Assembly: GCF_030317035.1 (NCBI RefSeq)
Contig: NZ_JASZYK010000008.1
Location: forward strand, 277,749-341,748
Direction of reading: 5' to 3'
DNA: 64,000 bases
DNA from: Variovorax sp. J22G73
Lineage (GTDB): Bacteria; Pseudomonadota; Gammaproteobacteria; Burkholderiales; Burkholderiaceae_C
Below the pieces are notes generated by a model. It had not been told where the DNA came from. It saw only the letters and a program-made list of their open reading frames with translations, and ran no database searches. A program made the position numbers and the translations under genes. Shown here one piece after another: positions 1 through 9,606 of the stretch (position 1 is the stretch's first letter; each line of letters starts with the position of its first letter).

Positions 1-2
1 AA

Positions 3-3000
3 GAATTTCGAGACTTGCAGCGGGGTTTGGAGGAGGCGGTCTTTGCGATGACCCAAGAGCGCTTGCCTGAGTTCGATCCACTTTCGCGGCGGTGGGTTAG
101 CCTTCATGCAAGGTTCAGCACTTTCCGCGTTTGCCTCGAGGCAGACACCGACAGCTTGCATGAACTGCGTGACCTCTTCCTGAAGAAGCAGGAGACGTTG
201 TCGCTTAATCCGATACTCGAGCGACTGCTAAGAGTCGCCCACAAGTCCGATCCCGGCTACATAGCGCACCACCCGGTAATCGCGGATGCCGAGCGCGCTC
301 TTGCGCTGCTGAAAAGCGGGCAGACCGAGCAGCTGCAGCACTTGATGCCGGGCTTAATGTCCGTTGATGCTTTGGTACGTTGTGGCGGAGAACTTGAGGA
401 AGCCGAGGCCGCAGCTCATGACGATTTGGTTCGCGCAGCTTATGGGAGTCTGCTTGCCATCGCACTGCAGCGTGGCCGGATCATATTTGCGGTCCTGCCG
501 CCCCCCCCTCCGGCACCCGTACAGGATGCCCGCTCAGCCACCGACGTCGCCGCGGACGATCCACTCCATTCGGTCACGAACGCGCCAGCGCTGCCGGTGG
601 AAGCGCAACCGAGCCCGGAAGAGACGGTGGTCGATCCAGTGGGACCGTTGACGTCATTGTTCTCCGCGCCAGACGGCGCGACAGCCTTACAGGGGGGGCA
701 TCCTGCAGAGCCGGACTGTAGTAGTTCGGTGTCCATTCCAGACTCGCAGGAACCATCCCGTGGATATAAGACGGCCATGGAGAAAACTGGCGCTGTCGAA
801 AGCGCGAGGCCACCTTCCCCGACGGCCGAAACACCTCGGCTAACGCCCTCCGAAGGCACAGCCGCCGAGATCGAGGATGCTTTGCCCTATGCGGCCACGT
901 TCTCGGACTTCAAGAAGGCAGCCTGGGTCGACCCTCACGGTCGCGTGAGAACCGCGCCATGGGTAGAGCCGCAGTTCTACAACCGTATTGCTGAAACTGC
1001 CTTGCAAGCCTGGCGAGGCGGCGAACTGGCGAAAGCCTATCTCTGCGCGAAGGTCAGCGGTCCGGCGTCGCAATTGAACGTCGAAGATCTCGCGGCCGCC
1101 GATCGCTTGCTCGATCGGCCCGTCGAAATAGCCAGCTTGCGGGATCCACTGCGCGCTGCTCGCCTGCGCATGGCGCTTCAGGGGCAGGCGCAGTCGATAC
1201 CGACCCTGGCTGTGGCGGTGACCCTGGAGGCGCTCGCGCCGACGGGGCCTGTGACATGGAGCTCAGAAGAGGCTCAGCAATTGTGCGAAAGGGCCGGCTT
1301 TCGGTCGCCTGCCCTTGTCAGCGTCCTCGCCTTCTCTCTCACCGCATGGTCGTCCGCCGGGGATCCACTTTCACTGGTGCGGGCTTTTGCAGAAGCGACA
1401 CCTATAAATCCCACGCAGTTGGCGCAGCAATGCCGCGATGCACAGGTCGATCTCCAGCGAGTTGTGGCGACGCAATGGAATGCAGCCGGTGGGCGCATCA
1501 CGCAGAACAGCAGCAAAAAGGTCTGGACGCACTTCGTTCGGGACCATGTTGCACCGTTACGCGATACCCTGGCGCCGATCAAATCGGAAAGGGACTCTTC
1601 ACCGCTCGCAGCAGACAACGCCAGATCGAAGGTCGAAGCGCTGGGCAAAGCCTTTGCGGCGATGATGAAAGACGGCGGGGTGCGAAAGCGCGACCTAAGC
1701 GCGGCGCAGTCCGGCGCCTACCAGATCGTTGCGGCGATCGAGCGGGTGGTCGATGCAAAGTCGCGGCTGCGATCGGTTACCGCCAAGAAGATTTCGCGGA
1801 CGAACCTGCCGCATGTTGAAATCGAGCAACTACTGGCCGATCTGCCGTCCGATCCCATAGAGGGTTTGTGCGCGCTTATGCTCCGCACCGCCTGGACACA
1901 AAAGACGGCGACCAACCCCTTGCGCTTGCCGATGGCGCAGCTGAACTCTGATCCGGAAATAATCCGCGCCATCTCTGCAGCCAATCTCGCTAGCGCCGCG
2001 AAAACGGCAGGCATCTCGGTATCGGACATGGAACATCCTGGGCTCGCGGCTGCGCTGATTTCAGCTCAGGCCGACCCAGACCCGCACGAGATCGATGTCG
2101 CGACGGTATTCGACCAGGTCAGGGAGTACGGAATTGAGCAGGATCGCTCAGACATCCTCGCCGCTCTCGTGCCTTCTGGCAGTCTCTTGCCCGGGGAAGT
2201 CGAACTGCTCGCCAAACGGGCACTTGCGCTTGGTGATAAGGCCTTCGAGAGCACGCGACAGCTAGAGAGCATCTGGGCCGCCTGTGACGTCCTTAGTGCG
2301 CCCAGGGCACAGGAATACCGGCATTTTGTGGACAGCGCCTATGAAGCGTGCTCGTTTGCGGCTGGCGACGCGCCAATCGCCGAAACGCTACTGCTGCAGG
2401 CGTGGCTGGACAGAGGGCTTCGAGAGGCAAGCCAAGTGCTGGATCAGATTGTCCGGGTTCGAACGGAAGAGGCGCAGCGCAACTCACTTGGTATCGGCGC
2501 GCAATTCGAGAAGCTGATTTCTGTGCACGACTATCGTGGAGCCATGGAGCTTGCCTATCCGAATGAGACTGCGGGCGATGGCGAACAATCCCCTGTACGA
2601 CGCACAATGTGGCGCCCGGAAGCTGTGCGCAAATTCCCGAATCCGCGCGCCGCACTGGTTAAAGAACGCAAGGGTTCTACTACGTTCCTTAGTTCCTTGG
2701 TGTCATGGTGGGTCTCGCCAGGCGAGAACGACTTGCTCTATCGCGATACCCTGCGTCGCAGCCTGTACAACGTCATTAGCGGCGAAGGCGGCCATGCCCA
2801 GGAAGTCAACAAGCGCAGGTTCGGGGGCAGGCTTGCTGAGCTCCGGCAGCACAAAGAGCGCAAGACCATCATCAACTGCGCGGTGTTGCGCGAGTGGTTT
2901 CAGCTGACCAAGCTAAATCCGACGTTTCTCCCGCAGCTAGCCGATTTCGACGAGATCGTGCTTGCCTCAATGCCAAGTTCGGCGCAGGCCGGAAATGCGG

Positions 3001-5411
3001 TAGATCTCTACGTCCGAGCCGCACATGCGGAAGGGTCGCGGGTCTTGAGTGTTTTTCTGGAGCCCAGCATATCGCCAGGCCGGCGCGACGAGATCGCCTC
3101 GGGTCTCCGCAAACGGCAGGTGCCTGCGGTGATCTTAGATGACCTCGATATCTGTCGACTGTGTCTCACCGACGGTCATGCGAATACGCACGACTTCGTT
3201 CCATTTCTCGAGGTCGTATTCGAACAGCTCGACCTTACGTTGATTTCCCCATTCTCCAGCTTGGATGGGCAGCATGTGCGACTTGAGAGCTTTGTGGGCC
3301 GCCAGCAAGACGCCGAGGATATAGCTCATCGCTGGGAATACTCACGGCTGTTTTCTGGTCGGAAGCTAGGCAAGAGCGCGCTCTTGCGCTTCGTGGCAAG
3401 ACACTACGAAGGGGTGCGCCTGCCGTCCAACAAGAGCCTGCACGTACTGTTTATCAGCATTGCCGGAGGCGCTTCGCCCGAATGGGTAGTCGACACCATC
3501 ATCGACGCGATGACCAAGCGTTTTGAGCTGTGGCCCGAGGCGGAGGCCAACTCTCTCAAGGACGCGGTCGATCGCTTTGCCGCTTACATGAAGCGCTTCG
3601 CCGCGGAGCGAAAAGATAAGAATGTCCTCATCATTCTTGATGAAGCAGATGCGTTCGTGGAGGAACAACTGCGTAGATACGAGCGCGAACGTGACCGGTC
3701 ACTGAGCTTCAACATGATGAAGCGCATGCCAGAGTCTGAAGATGAGGGCATGCCACGCGTACGCTTCCTGTTTGCCGGCTACAGGATAACCAACACCCGC
3801 GGCGGTGTTTGGGCCAATGCGGGGGACGTGCTGGTGCTCAAACCCCTAGCAGAAGCTGACGCCACCCTGTTTTTGCAGGGCATGCTGGCCAGGATCGGTG
3901 TCGACATCGGCAACCATGCGACCTTCGCCGCAAGGCGATGTGGCTATCAACCAGCGGTGCTGATCCGTTTCGGCGACGCGCTGCTAAAACGGATACAGCG
4001 AAATTCCAGATCGCCTTCGCGGGAACGCCTGCTTGTCTCGCATGAGGACGTTCTCGCCACGATGTCCGATCCGGCCGTCATGGAGGAGATCAGGACTGTA
4101 GTCAACAACAACTTCCAGGGCAACCGTGTCGCCGCAGCCGTCTTCGCGGCCACGCTCCTGGCGCTCAAGGACCTGGAGCCGGGCATGGCGCTCGACGACG
4201 GCCCCAAGCACGTGCTGTCGAAATTGCGCTCGATCGATCCGGATAGCGAATGGTTGACCAGTCGCGGATCCGACCCCCTCGCCCAAGTCGAGCGGCAATT
4301 GCAAGAGTTCGTGGATCGCGAGCTGTTGACTGTCTCCGATGGTCCTAGATTCGGCATCCGCGAATATAGGCTGAAGTTCCAGAACTTTGCGCCGGTTCTA
4401 GGGCAGCAGGATTTGGTGCAAGAAATCCGGCAGCATGTGCAGTTTCTACGCAGCGAGGAAGCACCCACCCGGCTCATCGAAAGCGTTCTCTCCGACACCT
4501 CTTTGGATGCGATCAGGTATGTCTTCCGAGCCGACAGCACGGAGGAGTGTGCCTTGGCCATCGCGGCAGGGCACTGGATGGACGCACTTGTGGACGACAA
4601 AGCCGGTATCGCCGATCGACTGGGCTACAGCACCAAGGCTGTCGCCTATGCGCGTGATCCCAACGCCTTACATGAAAAACTGCCACGCTACCGCATCTAC
4701 CGCGGCGTTAGCGCGGCCATGCTACCGACATTCATCGAAGCACGGTGTGAAAAACCCTTGCTGCTGATTGGGGGCGTGGACCTGTTACGCGATGCGCTGA
4801 TGCGCCAGCTCGAAGGCTCCGACACGGCACTTGACGTACGTGCTTTCGCGCCCTTGTCGCGCGCCACATTGTCCTGGTGGTTTGAGAATGTCCAGGCCTA
4901 TGTCTTCAAGCGACCTGAATTTGTTGACCAGATTTTTGACGCGACGTTGGGCATCCCGCTGTTGGTGGGAGAGTTTGCGCATTGCCTCCCGAAGCTGCCG
5001 GCTGAAGATGTGACCGCGCATGATCTCGAGGTCGCGCTAAGCGCATTCCGGGGAAAGATGCAACACATAGCGCAGTTGCTCACAACTGGGCCCGAGGCCG
5101 TGCGCCTTACTGGCCGGGAATTGGAACTACTGCGCATGATTCGCACAGTAGTCATGGAAGTGCAACCGAGCTTTGACCTGCAGGACGAACTGCGCGTGGC
5201 ATGGGAGCTTTGTCCGGCTACCGGCTTGCAGGCTCCCTTCACCGATGAGCGCGATCGCATCAGCCTTCAATTGCTGATGAGCATCGGGCTGCTGCCCGCG
5301 CAGGAAGGTTCGTCCGTCGGGAACGTCACGGAGCTCGGCAGGGTATCCATTGACAGGAACTCAGCCCTGTTCGATCTGCTGGCAGCACTGGGGCCTATCG
5401 GTGCGGTGTGA
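3..5411 (+). CDS. Giant STAND/AAA-type ATPase, left-truncated by window
   Basis: The frame is open to the left edge, so the true start is probably outside; the first in-window start is TTG at 15 (numbering below). Residues 1-165 are helical, about 165-300 form a Pro/Ser-rich linker, 310-900 look like helical repeats, and 940-1080 form a small alpha/beta domain. A STAND-like NTPase core follows, with P-loop SGRKLGKS (GKS at 1119-1121; the first P-loop Gly is Ser) and Walker B VLIILDEAD (D1209, E1210), then a winged-helix-like stretch. A C-terminal region around 1570-1680 resembles a second, P-loop-less STAND module. The stop overlaps the next gene by 11 bp, so the two are coupled. Large multidomain STAND proteins usually sense and then activate an effector. 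Function here is inferred as conflict or defence; I do not recognise a named family. Confidence 0.8.
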   Translation, partial: EFRDLQRGLEEAVFAMTQERLPEFDPLSRRWVSLHARFSTFRVCLEADTDSLHELRDLFLKKQETLSLNPILERLLRVAHKSDPGYIAHHPVIADAERALALLKSGQTEQLQHLMPGLMSVDALVRCGGELEEAEAAAHDDLVRAAYGSLLAIALQRGRIIFAVLPPPPPAPVQDARSATDVAADDPLHSVTNAPALPVEAQPSPEETVVDPVGPLTSLFSAPDGATALQGGHPAEPDCSSSVSIPDSQEPSRGYKTAMEKTGAVESARPPSPTAETPRLTPSEGTAAEIEDALPYAATFSDFKKAAWVDPHGRVRTAPWVEPQFYNRIAETALQAWRGGELAKAYLCAKVSGPASQLNVEDLAAADRLLDRPVEIASLRDPLRAARLRMALQGQAQSIPTLAVAVTLEALAPTGPVTWSSEEAQQLCERAGFRSPALVSVLAFSLTAWSSAGDPLSLVRAFAEATPINPTQLAQQCRDAQVDLQRVVATQWNAAGGRITQNSSKKVWTHFVRDHVAPLRDTLAPIKSERDSSPLAADNARSKVEALGKAFAAMMKDGGVRKRDLSAAQSGAYQIVAAIERVVDAKSRLRSVTAKKISRTNLPHVEIEQLLADLPSDPIEGLCALMLRTAWTQKTATNPLRLPMAQLNSDPEIIRAISAANLASAAKTAGISVSDMEHPGLAAALISAQADPDPHEIDVATVFDQVREYGIEQDRSDILAALVPSGSLLPGEVELLAKRALALGDKAFESTRQLESIWAACDVLSAPRAQEYRHFVDSAYEACSFAAGDAPIAETLLLQAWLDRGLREASQVLDQIVRVRTEEAQRNSLGIGAQFEKLISVHDYRGAMELAYPNETAGDGEQSPVRRTMWRPEAVRKFPNPRAALVKERKGSTTFLSSLVSWWVSPGENDLLYRDTLRRSLYNVISGEGGHAQEVNKRRFGGRLAELRQHKERKTIINCAVLREWFQLTKLNPTFLPQLADFDEIVLASMPSSAQAGNAVDLYVRAAHAEGSRVLSVFLEPSISPGRRDEIASGLRKRQVPAVILDDLDICRLCLTDGHANTHDFVPFLEVVFEQLDLTLISPFSSLDGQHVRLESFVGRQQDAEDIAHRWEYSRLFSGRKLGKSALLRFVARHYEGVRLPSNKSLHVLFISIAGGASPEWVVDTIIDAMTKRFELWPEAEANSLKDAVDRFAAYMKRFAAERKDKNVLIILDEADAFVEEQLRRYERERDRSLSFNMMKRMPESEDEGMPRVRFLFAGYRITNTRGGVWANAGDVLVLKPLAEADATLFLQGMLARIGVDIGNHATFAARRCGYQPAVLIRFGDALLKRIQRNSRSPSRERLLVSHEDVLATMSDPAVMEEIRTVVNNNFQGNRVAAAVFAATLLALKDLEPGMALDDGPKHVLSKLRSIDPDSEWLTSRGSDPLAQVERQLQEFVDRELLTVSDGPRFGIREYRLKFQNFAPVLGQQDLVQEIRQHVQFLRSEEAPTRLIESVLSDTSLDAIRYVFRADSTEECALAIAAGHWMDALVDDKAGIADRLGYSTKAVAYARDPNALHEKLPRYRIYRGVSAAMLPTFIEARCEKPLLLIGGVDLLRDALMRQLEGSDTALDVRAFAPLSRATLSWWFENVQAYVFKRPEFVDQIFDATLGIPLLVGEFAHCLPKLPAEDVTAHDLEVALSAFRGKMQHIAQLLTTGPEAVRLTGRELELLRMIRTVVMEVQPSFDLQDELRVAWELCPATGLQAPFTDERDRISLQLLMSIGLLPAQEGSSVGNVTELGRVSIDRNSALFDLLAALGPIGAV

Positions 5412-6705
5412 GGTTTCGACTGCTGGGCACACGGCCAATTGGGAGTTCCGTGGATCGGCAGGCCTCGAAGCTTGGGCCAGGGCGAGGCCTTGGCTGAACG
5501 GCGGAGGTTTGTGCGTACTGCGCTTGAGGAGCATGGGCGCGGGCGATATGTTGCACGGCCCGATCAGCGGCTTAGTCAGAGCGGCCCACGGCGACGAACG
5601 CAGACTATCGATTCAGCGGGTCGATTGTGGCGATGACCATGGCTCGCCGATGCAGGCCTTGCTCGCGTCGATAGAGCTGAGTCCTGACCTGAATCCATTC
5701 GAAGCGAAAGATCTGCTGAGCGTTCGCTTCCTGGACCGGCCCACGGTGTTTGTTTTGTCGGAAAGCTCGGCAGTCGCTACCCGCGCATGGACCGAATTGG
5801 CCATGCTGGTCGACCACTTCAGCAAACGCATACCTGGGGTTCCCCTGTGTGTGATCGCGCTGGATGGTCGCAATGCGCTACAGCACGATCCATCGTTTGA
5901 TTTCACTGCTGGACGCTGCACAGAACTACTGCTTGCCGGCGCCTTGGGTCGCGATGAAGCGTCGGTGTGGCGCGCCTATCTGCACCATCGCTGCTGCTGG
6001 GAGACCGGCGGCGATCCCCTACTGGCTCAGGAATGGGGCGACGCTCTAGGCCGATGCGCGCTCGGCGACGACGCGGCAGTCGAAAACGCCCTGAATCATT
6101 GTGTGCAGGAAGTGGCGCACGCGGTGGGCCTGCGAGAGCAGCTTGCAACGATCCGACAGGCGTTGGACAGGCATTCGCGAGACCGTGAGCGGGCACGACA
6201 GGAGCTCAACGAGCAAGGAGTCTTATGGCGTCCTCCTGGCATTCAACGGCAGGAGCTGACGCCATGGGCTTCACGCGCAACGTTGGCTCAGCCTGACCTT
6301 CCCCGAGAACTCGTGGCTCGCCTGCGGCACAATCTGGTCTGCATGCCGCTGGCCTCGGAAATCCTGGCTCACTGCATGAATGCAGAAGCGAGAATTCGCA
6401 TGCAGCTGGAGGGCACGCAGGTACACAAGGCCGACGACAAGGCCGTCAAAGCGTTCGACCGATTTCGCCGAGGCGAGAGCCCTTCTATCGTCTATCCAAC
6501 AGGTCATCCCTGTCCGCCTACGCAGGCCGAGGATGTGTGGCACTTTGCAGGCTTGGGCGAAACCATGCTTGCCTGCCATCGAAACAGCATCAGCGAATCG
6601 TTATGGGAAACGGTTCAACTACGCAATGCAATGGCCCACGGACACTATGTCGCGTGGGCTCACATCAAGAGCGCACTGCGACAAGCGCGCCGCTTCGACG
6701 TATAG
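5401..6705 (+). CDS. Inactive-STAND-like protein with C-terminal HEPN-like motif
   Basis: GTG at 5401 lies 11 bp inside the preceding ATPase gene and is preferred as a coupled start; the frame also extends upstream to ATG 5350. The product is 434 aa. Residues 1-230 read like a STAND NTPase core (hydrophobic strand TVFVLSES, then LCVIALDG) but have no GxxxxGK[ST] P-loop. Residues about 210-290 are coiled and charged. The C-terminal segment from about 370 is helical and carries RNAMAH (R408, H413), which fits the R-x4-6-H catalytic motif of HEPN RNases. Together with the upstream ATPase this looks like a sensor-effector pair in which the HEPN part could cut RNA. The HEPN call rests on the motif and helical context only. 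Confidence 0.7.
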   Translation: MRCEVSTAGHTANWEFRGSAGLEAWARARPWLNGGGLCVLRLRSMGAGDMLHGPISGLVRAAHGDERRLSIQRVDCGDDHGSPMQALLASIELSPDLNPFEAKDLLSVRFLDRPTVFVLSESSAVATRAWTELAMLVDHFSKRIPGVPLCVIALDGRNALQHDPSFDFTAGRCTELLLAGALGRDEASVWRAYLHHRCCWETGGDPLLAQEWGDALGRCALGDDAAVENALNHCVQEVAHAVGLREQLATIRQALDRHSRDRERARQELNEQGVLWRPPGIQRQELTPWASRATLAQPDLPRELVARLRHNLVCMPLASEILAHCMNAEARIRMQLEGTQVHKADDKAVKAFDRFRRGESPSIVYPTGHPCPPTQAEDVWHFAGLGETMLACHRNSISESLWETVQLRNAMAHGHYVAWAHIKSALRQARRFDV

Positions 6706-6923
6706 GCCTTCAGCCGCCCCCCACCGAGCCAAGTGGGTTACTTCGGGATGGAAATAAACATTGGCGCTGTTCTTAAAGCCACGCCAGACCTTGCGGCTTC
6801 CCGGGAACTGCCGCAAGACATCGCACCGGAACAAGAGCGCGATTTTAACGATGACGGATTTCCGTAAGCGGCTGGCCATCCCATCTTGATCGAAAGCAAA
6901 CGCACGCGGCTAGACTTCCGCTA

Positions 6924-6963
6924 TCGGCCAGAACCGGCCCTTCGCCGTGCCGTCACAATGCGG
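6924..6963 (+). repeat. Intergenic cassette-boundary repeat copy
   Basis: Starts TCGGCCAGAACCGGCC and continues through CGCCGTGCCG to ATGCGG. It is nearly identical over about 40 bp to the copy at 8620-8667. It sits between the HEPN-like gene and the ankyrin gene. Confidence 0.65.
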
Positions 6964-6982
6964 CCGGGACCGGCCATAAGCG

Positions 6983-7519
6983 TTGGACAACAAACTGCGG
7001 CATCAATGCCAGATTGGATTTACTTTGAGTGAGCCCCTTCCCATCTACAACGCTGCGGTCTACGGAGACTTCGCTCTGGTGACACGTCTGCTTGACGAGG
7101 ACCAGGCTCTCGTGAACGCAGCCGACGAGTGGGGCTTCACGCCACTGCACGGCGTAGCCGGCGAAGATCAACCCGAAATGGCGAAGTACCTGCTCGCCAA
7201 GGGCGCAAACGTCAACGCACGGAACGATGCCGGGATAACTCCACTTCACCTTGCAGCCTATCCATCAGTAGCAAAACTCTTAGTTGAGGCGGGGGCGTCG
7301 CTCGAAGCCAGAGAGGGCGGCCAGGGAACGCCGTTGCACGTTCTCAGTGAGAGCGACGACAGGCTCGACGTGATAGAGGCGTTGCTTGAGCTGGGCGCAG
7401 ATGTGAATGCGAGAGACGGTAGCGGCCGAACTGCGCTCGATACTGCAGAGGACAGAGAAGATCCTGAAATGATTGCCCTTCTAACTCGTTACGGCGGTTT
7501 GCGCGGCGTCCAACCTTGA
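6983..7519 (+). CDS. Ankyrin-repeat protein
   Basis: Up to 178 aa from TTG 6983; TTG 7025 (reading LSEPLPIYNAAVYGD) is an alternative and removes a non-ankyrin leader. No strong ribosome-binding site decides between them. About four ankyrin repeats are visible, with the typical TPLH and GA-x-VNAR turns (GFTPLHGVAG, GITPLHLAAY, QGTPLHVLSE, GRTALDTAED). It is probably a cytoplasmic protein-binding scaffold. Ankyrin proteins are common cargo in immunity-gene arrays, but nothing in the sequence proves that role. It is the first gene after the repeat at 6924. Confidence 0.75.
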   Translation: MDNKLRHQCQIGFTLSEPLPIYNAAVYGDFALVTRLLDEDQALVNAADEWGFTPLHGVAGEDQPEMAKYLLAKGANVNARNDAGITPLHLAAYPSVAKLLVEAGASLEAREGGQGTPLHVLSESDDRLDVIEALLELGADVNARDGSGRTALDTAEDREDPEMIALLTRYGGLRGVQP

Positions 7520-7674
7520 AGCTGCGATTCCGTATTTGAACGGCCATTTTGAGCAGCCTGAAAGACCGCGTCGGGCCCGTTCACGACGGCGGCTTGACCG
7601 GCTAAAGTCGGCCAGAACCAGCCGTTCGGGGCCGACGCAGAATTCGCCCGCAACCGGACGCTCAATAGACAAGG

Positions 7675-7974
7675 ATGTTGATGGAGACCAGGAAATCGGT
7701 GCTTGACGTGAGCGGCGCCACATCACCGCTATATGTGCGACAGGCTGTGGCGCGCTTTCTCGGCCTGTCTCTTGACCGCGAGCTTACGTGGGAGTTCCTG
7801 CGTGAGAGCTTGTTGGCTGGTCCAGAACCTTCGCTTCCGTTGACGGTCACGGTCATCGGCCTTCCTCGTTTGGCCACGCTCTATAGCGATGAGGGCTCCG
7901 AACTTTCGGCGTGGCTACGTGGACTCGAAGAGCGGCATCCCGGCATCAGCATCCAGGTCAGCCTTCACGACTGA
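7675..7974 (+). CDS. Small protein, possibly barstar-like
   Basis: 99 aa from ATG 7675, with an AAGGA-like site just upstream; a second ATG two codons later is also usable. The sequence alternates helix and strand: an N-terminal strand and helix (VRQAVARFLGLS), a central hydrophobic strand (LTVTVIGLP) and a final strand (ISIQVSLHD). This pattern and length resemble barstar-type ribonuclease inhibitors, but the match is by fold pattern only. It stands alone between two boundary repeats, so it forms one cassette-like unit. An otherwise unknown small cytoplasmic protein is the alternative. Confidence 0.55.
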   Translation: MLMETRKSVLDVSGATSPLYVRQAVARFLGLSLDRELTWEFLRESLLAGPEPSLPLTVTVIGLPRLATLYSDEGSELSAWLRGLEERHPGISIQVSLHD

Positions 7975-8170
7975 AGGCGCGGCCGGCAGAATCCGGCCAA
8001 AAGCCGACGTTTGCGTGTGAAGACCAATTCGCCCGACAGCAGACATTTGCGGCGTCAACACAACACGCCCCAGTTCGCTTGACGTTGCGAGCACGAAGCG
8101 CGTGCACACCAACCGCTACTGCATGAACAATCGGCTATCAACAGAAATCCTAGATTCGAAGGGTTCAGTC

Positions 8171-8593
8171 ATGCCAACCATCCGCTTTTCAGCAACAGCG
8201 TCAGTATTCGATTTTCGCCAGTCTGACGAGGGCGACCTTGTTGAGGACCGAGGCATCCTGCAGACGCTGCATGGGCTCACCTATTCGGAAGAGTCCTTTT
8301 CCGACTACCTTCTCGATGGCATCGAGACCCAAGAACTTGCAGACCTCGGCGTCTCTGGTGGAGAGCTGAAGTTTGAGTTCGACCCGCAGGCTGGTGGCCT
8401 GGTGGCCCACACCGAATACTCAATTCCGCGTTTCCTGACTCACTCGGAGGTTGAAGCCTTGCAGAGGTACACCGCCGGCCAGTGGAGCGATGGCATCGGT
8501 TCAAATTTCTTCCAGGAGCGGATGGCAGATGGTCTCGCACCACAGGTTTTGATTGCCAACGAGCAAGCGATTCGCAGCGAGCAATTTGGATAG
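8171..8593 (+). CDS. Hypothetical protein, immunity-like
   Basis: 140 aa from ATG 8171. The frame extends upstream to GTG 8102, but that segment is repeat-proximal and has no coding character. The protein is acidic, begins with a strand-rich part (TIRFSATASVFDF) and contains RYTAGQWSDGIGSNFF, a GQ-SDG-like motif that I associate with small proteins of toxin/immunity or phage neighbourhoods. There is no signal peptide or membrane segment. It is bounded by repeat copies at 7992 and 8620. Function unknown. Confidence 0.65.
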   Translation: MPTIRFSATASVFDFRQSDEGDLVEDRGILQTLHGLTYSEESFSDYLLDGIETQELADLGVSGGELKFEFDPQAGGLVAHTEYSIPRFLTHSEVEALQRYTAGQWSDGIGSNFFQERMADGLAPQVLIANEQAIRSEQFG

Positions 8594-8619
8594 CAGACAG
8601 TCGATTACCAAGTCGACAA

Positions 8620-8667
8620 TCGGCCAGAACCGGCCATGCGCCGTGCCGGCACGATGCGAAAGCGGAC
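8620..8667 (+). repeat. Intergenic cassette-boundary repeat copy
   Basis: Begins TCGGCCAGAACCGGCC, contains the perfect palindrome CGTGCCGGCACG, and ends AAAGCGGAC four bases before the next ATG (8672). It is the clearest plus-orientation copy and shows that the repeat lies directly in front of the following start codon. Confidence 0.7.
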
Positions 8668-8671
8668 ATCC

Positions 8672-8887
8672 ATGAACTACCCAAGACGACGCCCCAAAAC
8701 GGAAAGAGAACTCAGGCAAGAAGAGTTGCTTACACGGCTTAAGCAGCAGGGAGGACCGCTGCCAGGCGTCTGCCTTACGCAGGACGCTCCCCTTGACGAG
8801 CAGGTTGCCATTAGAGAACTGACGCTTGACGCCGAGGGCAGGGTCGTGGCGTCTCAGAGTTCGCCCTCTCTCCAAAGACTGGGCTGA
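8672..8887 (+). CDS. Small basic hypothetical protein
   Basis: 71 aa from ATG 8672, immediately after the boundary repeat. The N-terminus is rich in Arg/Lys (YPRRRPKTERELRQEE), followed by GGPLPGVCLTQDAPLD. There is no recognisable domain. A second frame (8830-9060) with good coding character overlaps its 3' end and may be the other half of the same gene after a frameshift. Function unknown. Confidence 0.5.
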   Translation: MNYPRRRPKTERELRQEELLTRLKQQGGPLPGVCLTQDAPLDEQVAIRELTLDAEGRVVASQSSPSLQRLG

Positions 8888-9060
8888 GTAGAACCAGTAC
8901 TTCCGACGCGCTCAAGCAAGAGCTTGAACGCCTGTTAGCGGCGACGAGCGACGAAGGTATTGCGTGCGGCGAGAACGGTCGGCGAGCCAGCCGAGAGGAA
9001 CTCGAAGAATGGCTGTTGCTCATCGGTCTGCCCGTGTTCAGCCACCGTCGAAAGCGGTGA
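8830..9060 (+). CDS. Overlapping open frame without ATG/GTG/TTG start
   Basis: Frame open from 8830 to TGA 9058-9060. Its last 55 residues look coding: helical and acidic (DALKQELERLL, then REELEEWLLLIGLP). It has no ATG, GTG or TTG start; only CTG 8884 is available. It may be the 3' part of the 8672 gene after a single-base frameshift, or translationally coupled. Low confidence. Confidence 0.3.
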   Translation, partial: RRGQGRGVSEFALSPKTGLSRTSTSDALKQELERLLAATSDEGIACGENGRRASREELEEWLLLIGLPVFSHRRKR

Positions 9061-9180
9061 CCCAAGGCAATGCGATCTAAGTTGGACGGCACCGGTCAGC
9101 TTGAGGCCGAGGCGAACCGTATTCCGGCCCCGCGCATTCCGGCAGAATTCGGCCAGAACCAGTCATTCGAGCCCTGCATG

Positions 9181-9606
9181 ATGTCGAACTACAGCCACTT
9201 ATGGGACGGCGCCGAGCCAGGCTGGGTACTTTTGCTGGTCCATCGCCAGACATCGACCATCGCGGTGCTATTTGATGAGCCCGGAGCGACTCCTCTAGAA
9301 ATTCAGGCACTACGCCGCGTGGTGCCCGAATTCACTGCACTGCCTGCACAGCAAGCTGTCGTGCAGCTCCGCGGGCGCCAGCGCATCGACCTCGGGGAAA
9401 TGGAGTCGCGGGAAGCCCGAAAGCTGATTGAGAGGCTTCGGGACTGCGGCCTACGTGTGGAAGAGCAGGCTCTGGACCGCAGTGGTTACCTGCCGTTCAA
9501 CGAAGTTTCGAAGATGGCGCTGCTCATTGAAGATGAGGTTGAAGGTAGAGCAGTGGCAGCCGAGGCGTTGAGGCAAGGAATCCCGGTTCGACAGGTCGAG
9601 AGCTAA
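9181..9606 (+). CDS. Hypothetical protein of the cassette array
   Basis: 141 aa from ATG 9181 (ATG 9178 is directly adjacent). The repeat copy at 9148-9169 lies just upstream, so the longer frame from 9070 would translate the repeat and is unlikely. The N-terminal half is strand-rich (WVLLLVHRQTSTIAVLF); the C-terminal half is mostly helical and acidic. No signal peptide. I do not recognise the family. It is the last gene of the plus-strand segment. Confidence 0.6.
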   Translation: MSNYSHLWDGAEPGWVLLLVHRQTSTIAVLFDEPGATPLEIQALRRVVPEFTALPAQQAVVQLRGRQRIDLGEMESREARKLIERLRDCGLRVEEQALDRSGYLPFNEVSKMALLIEDEVEGRAVAAEALRQGIPVRQVES

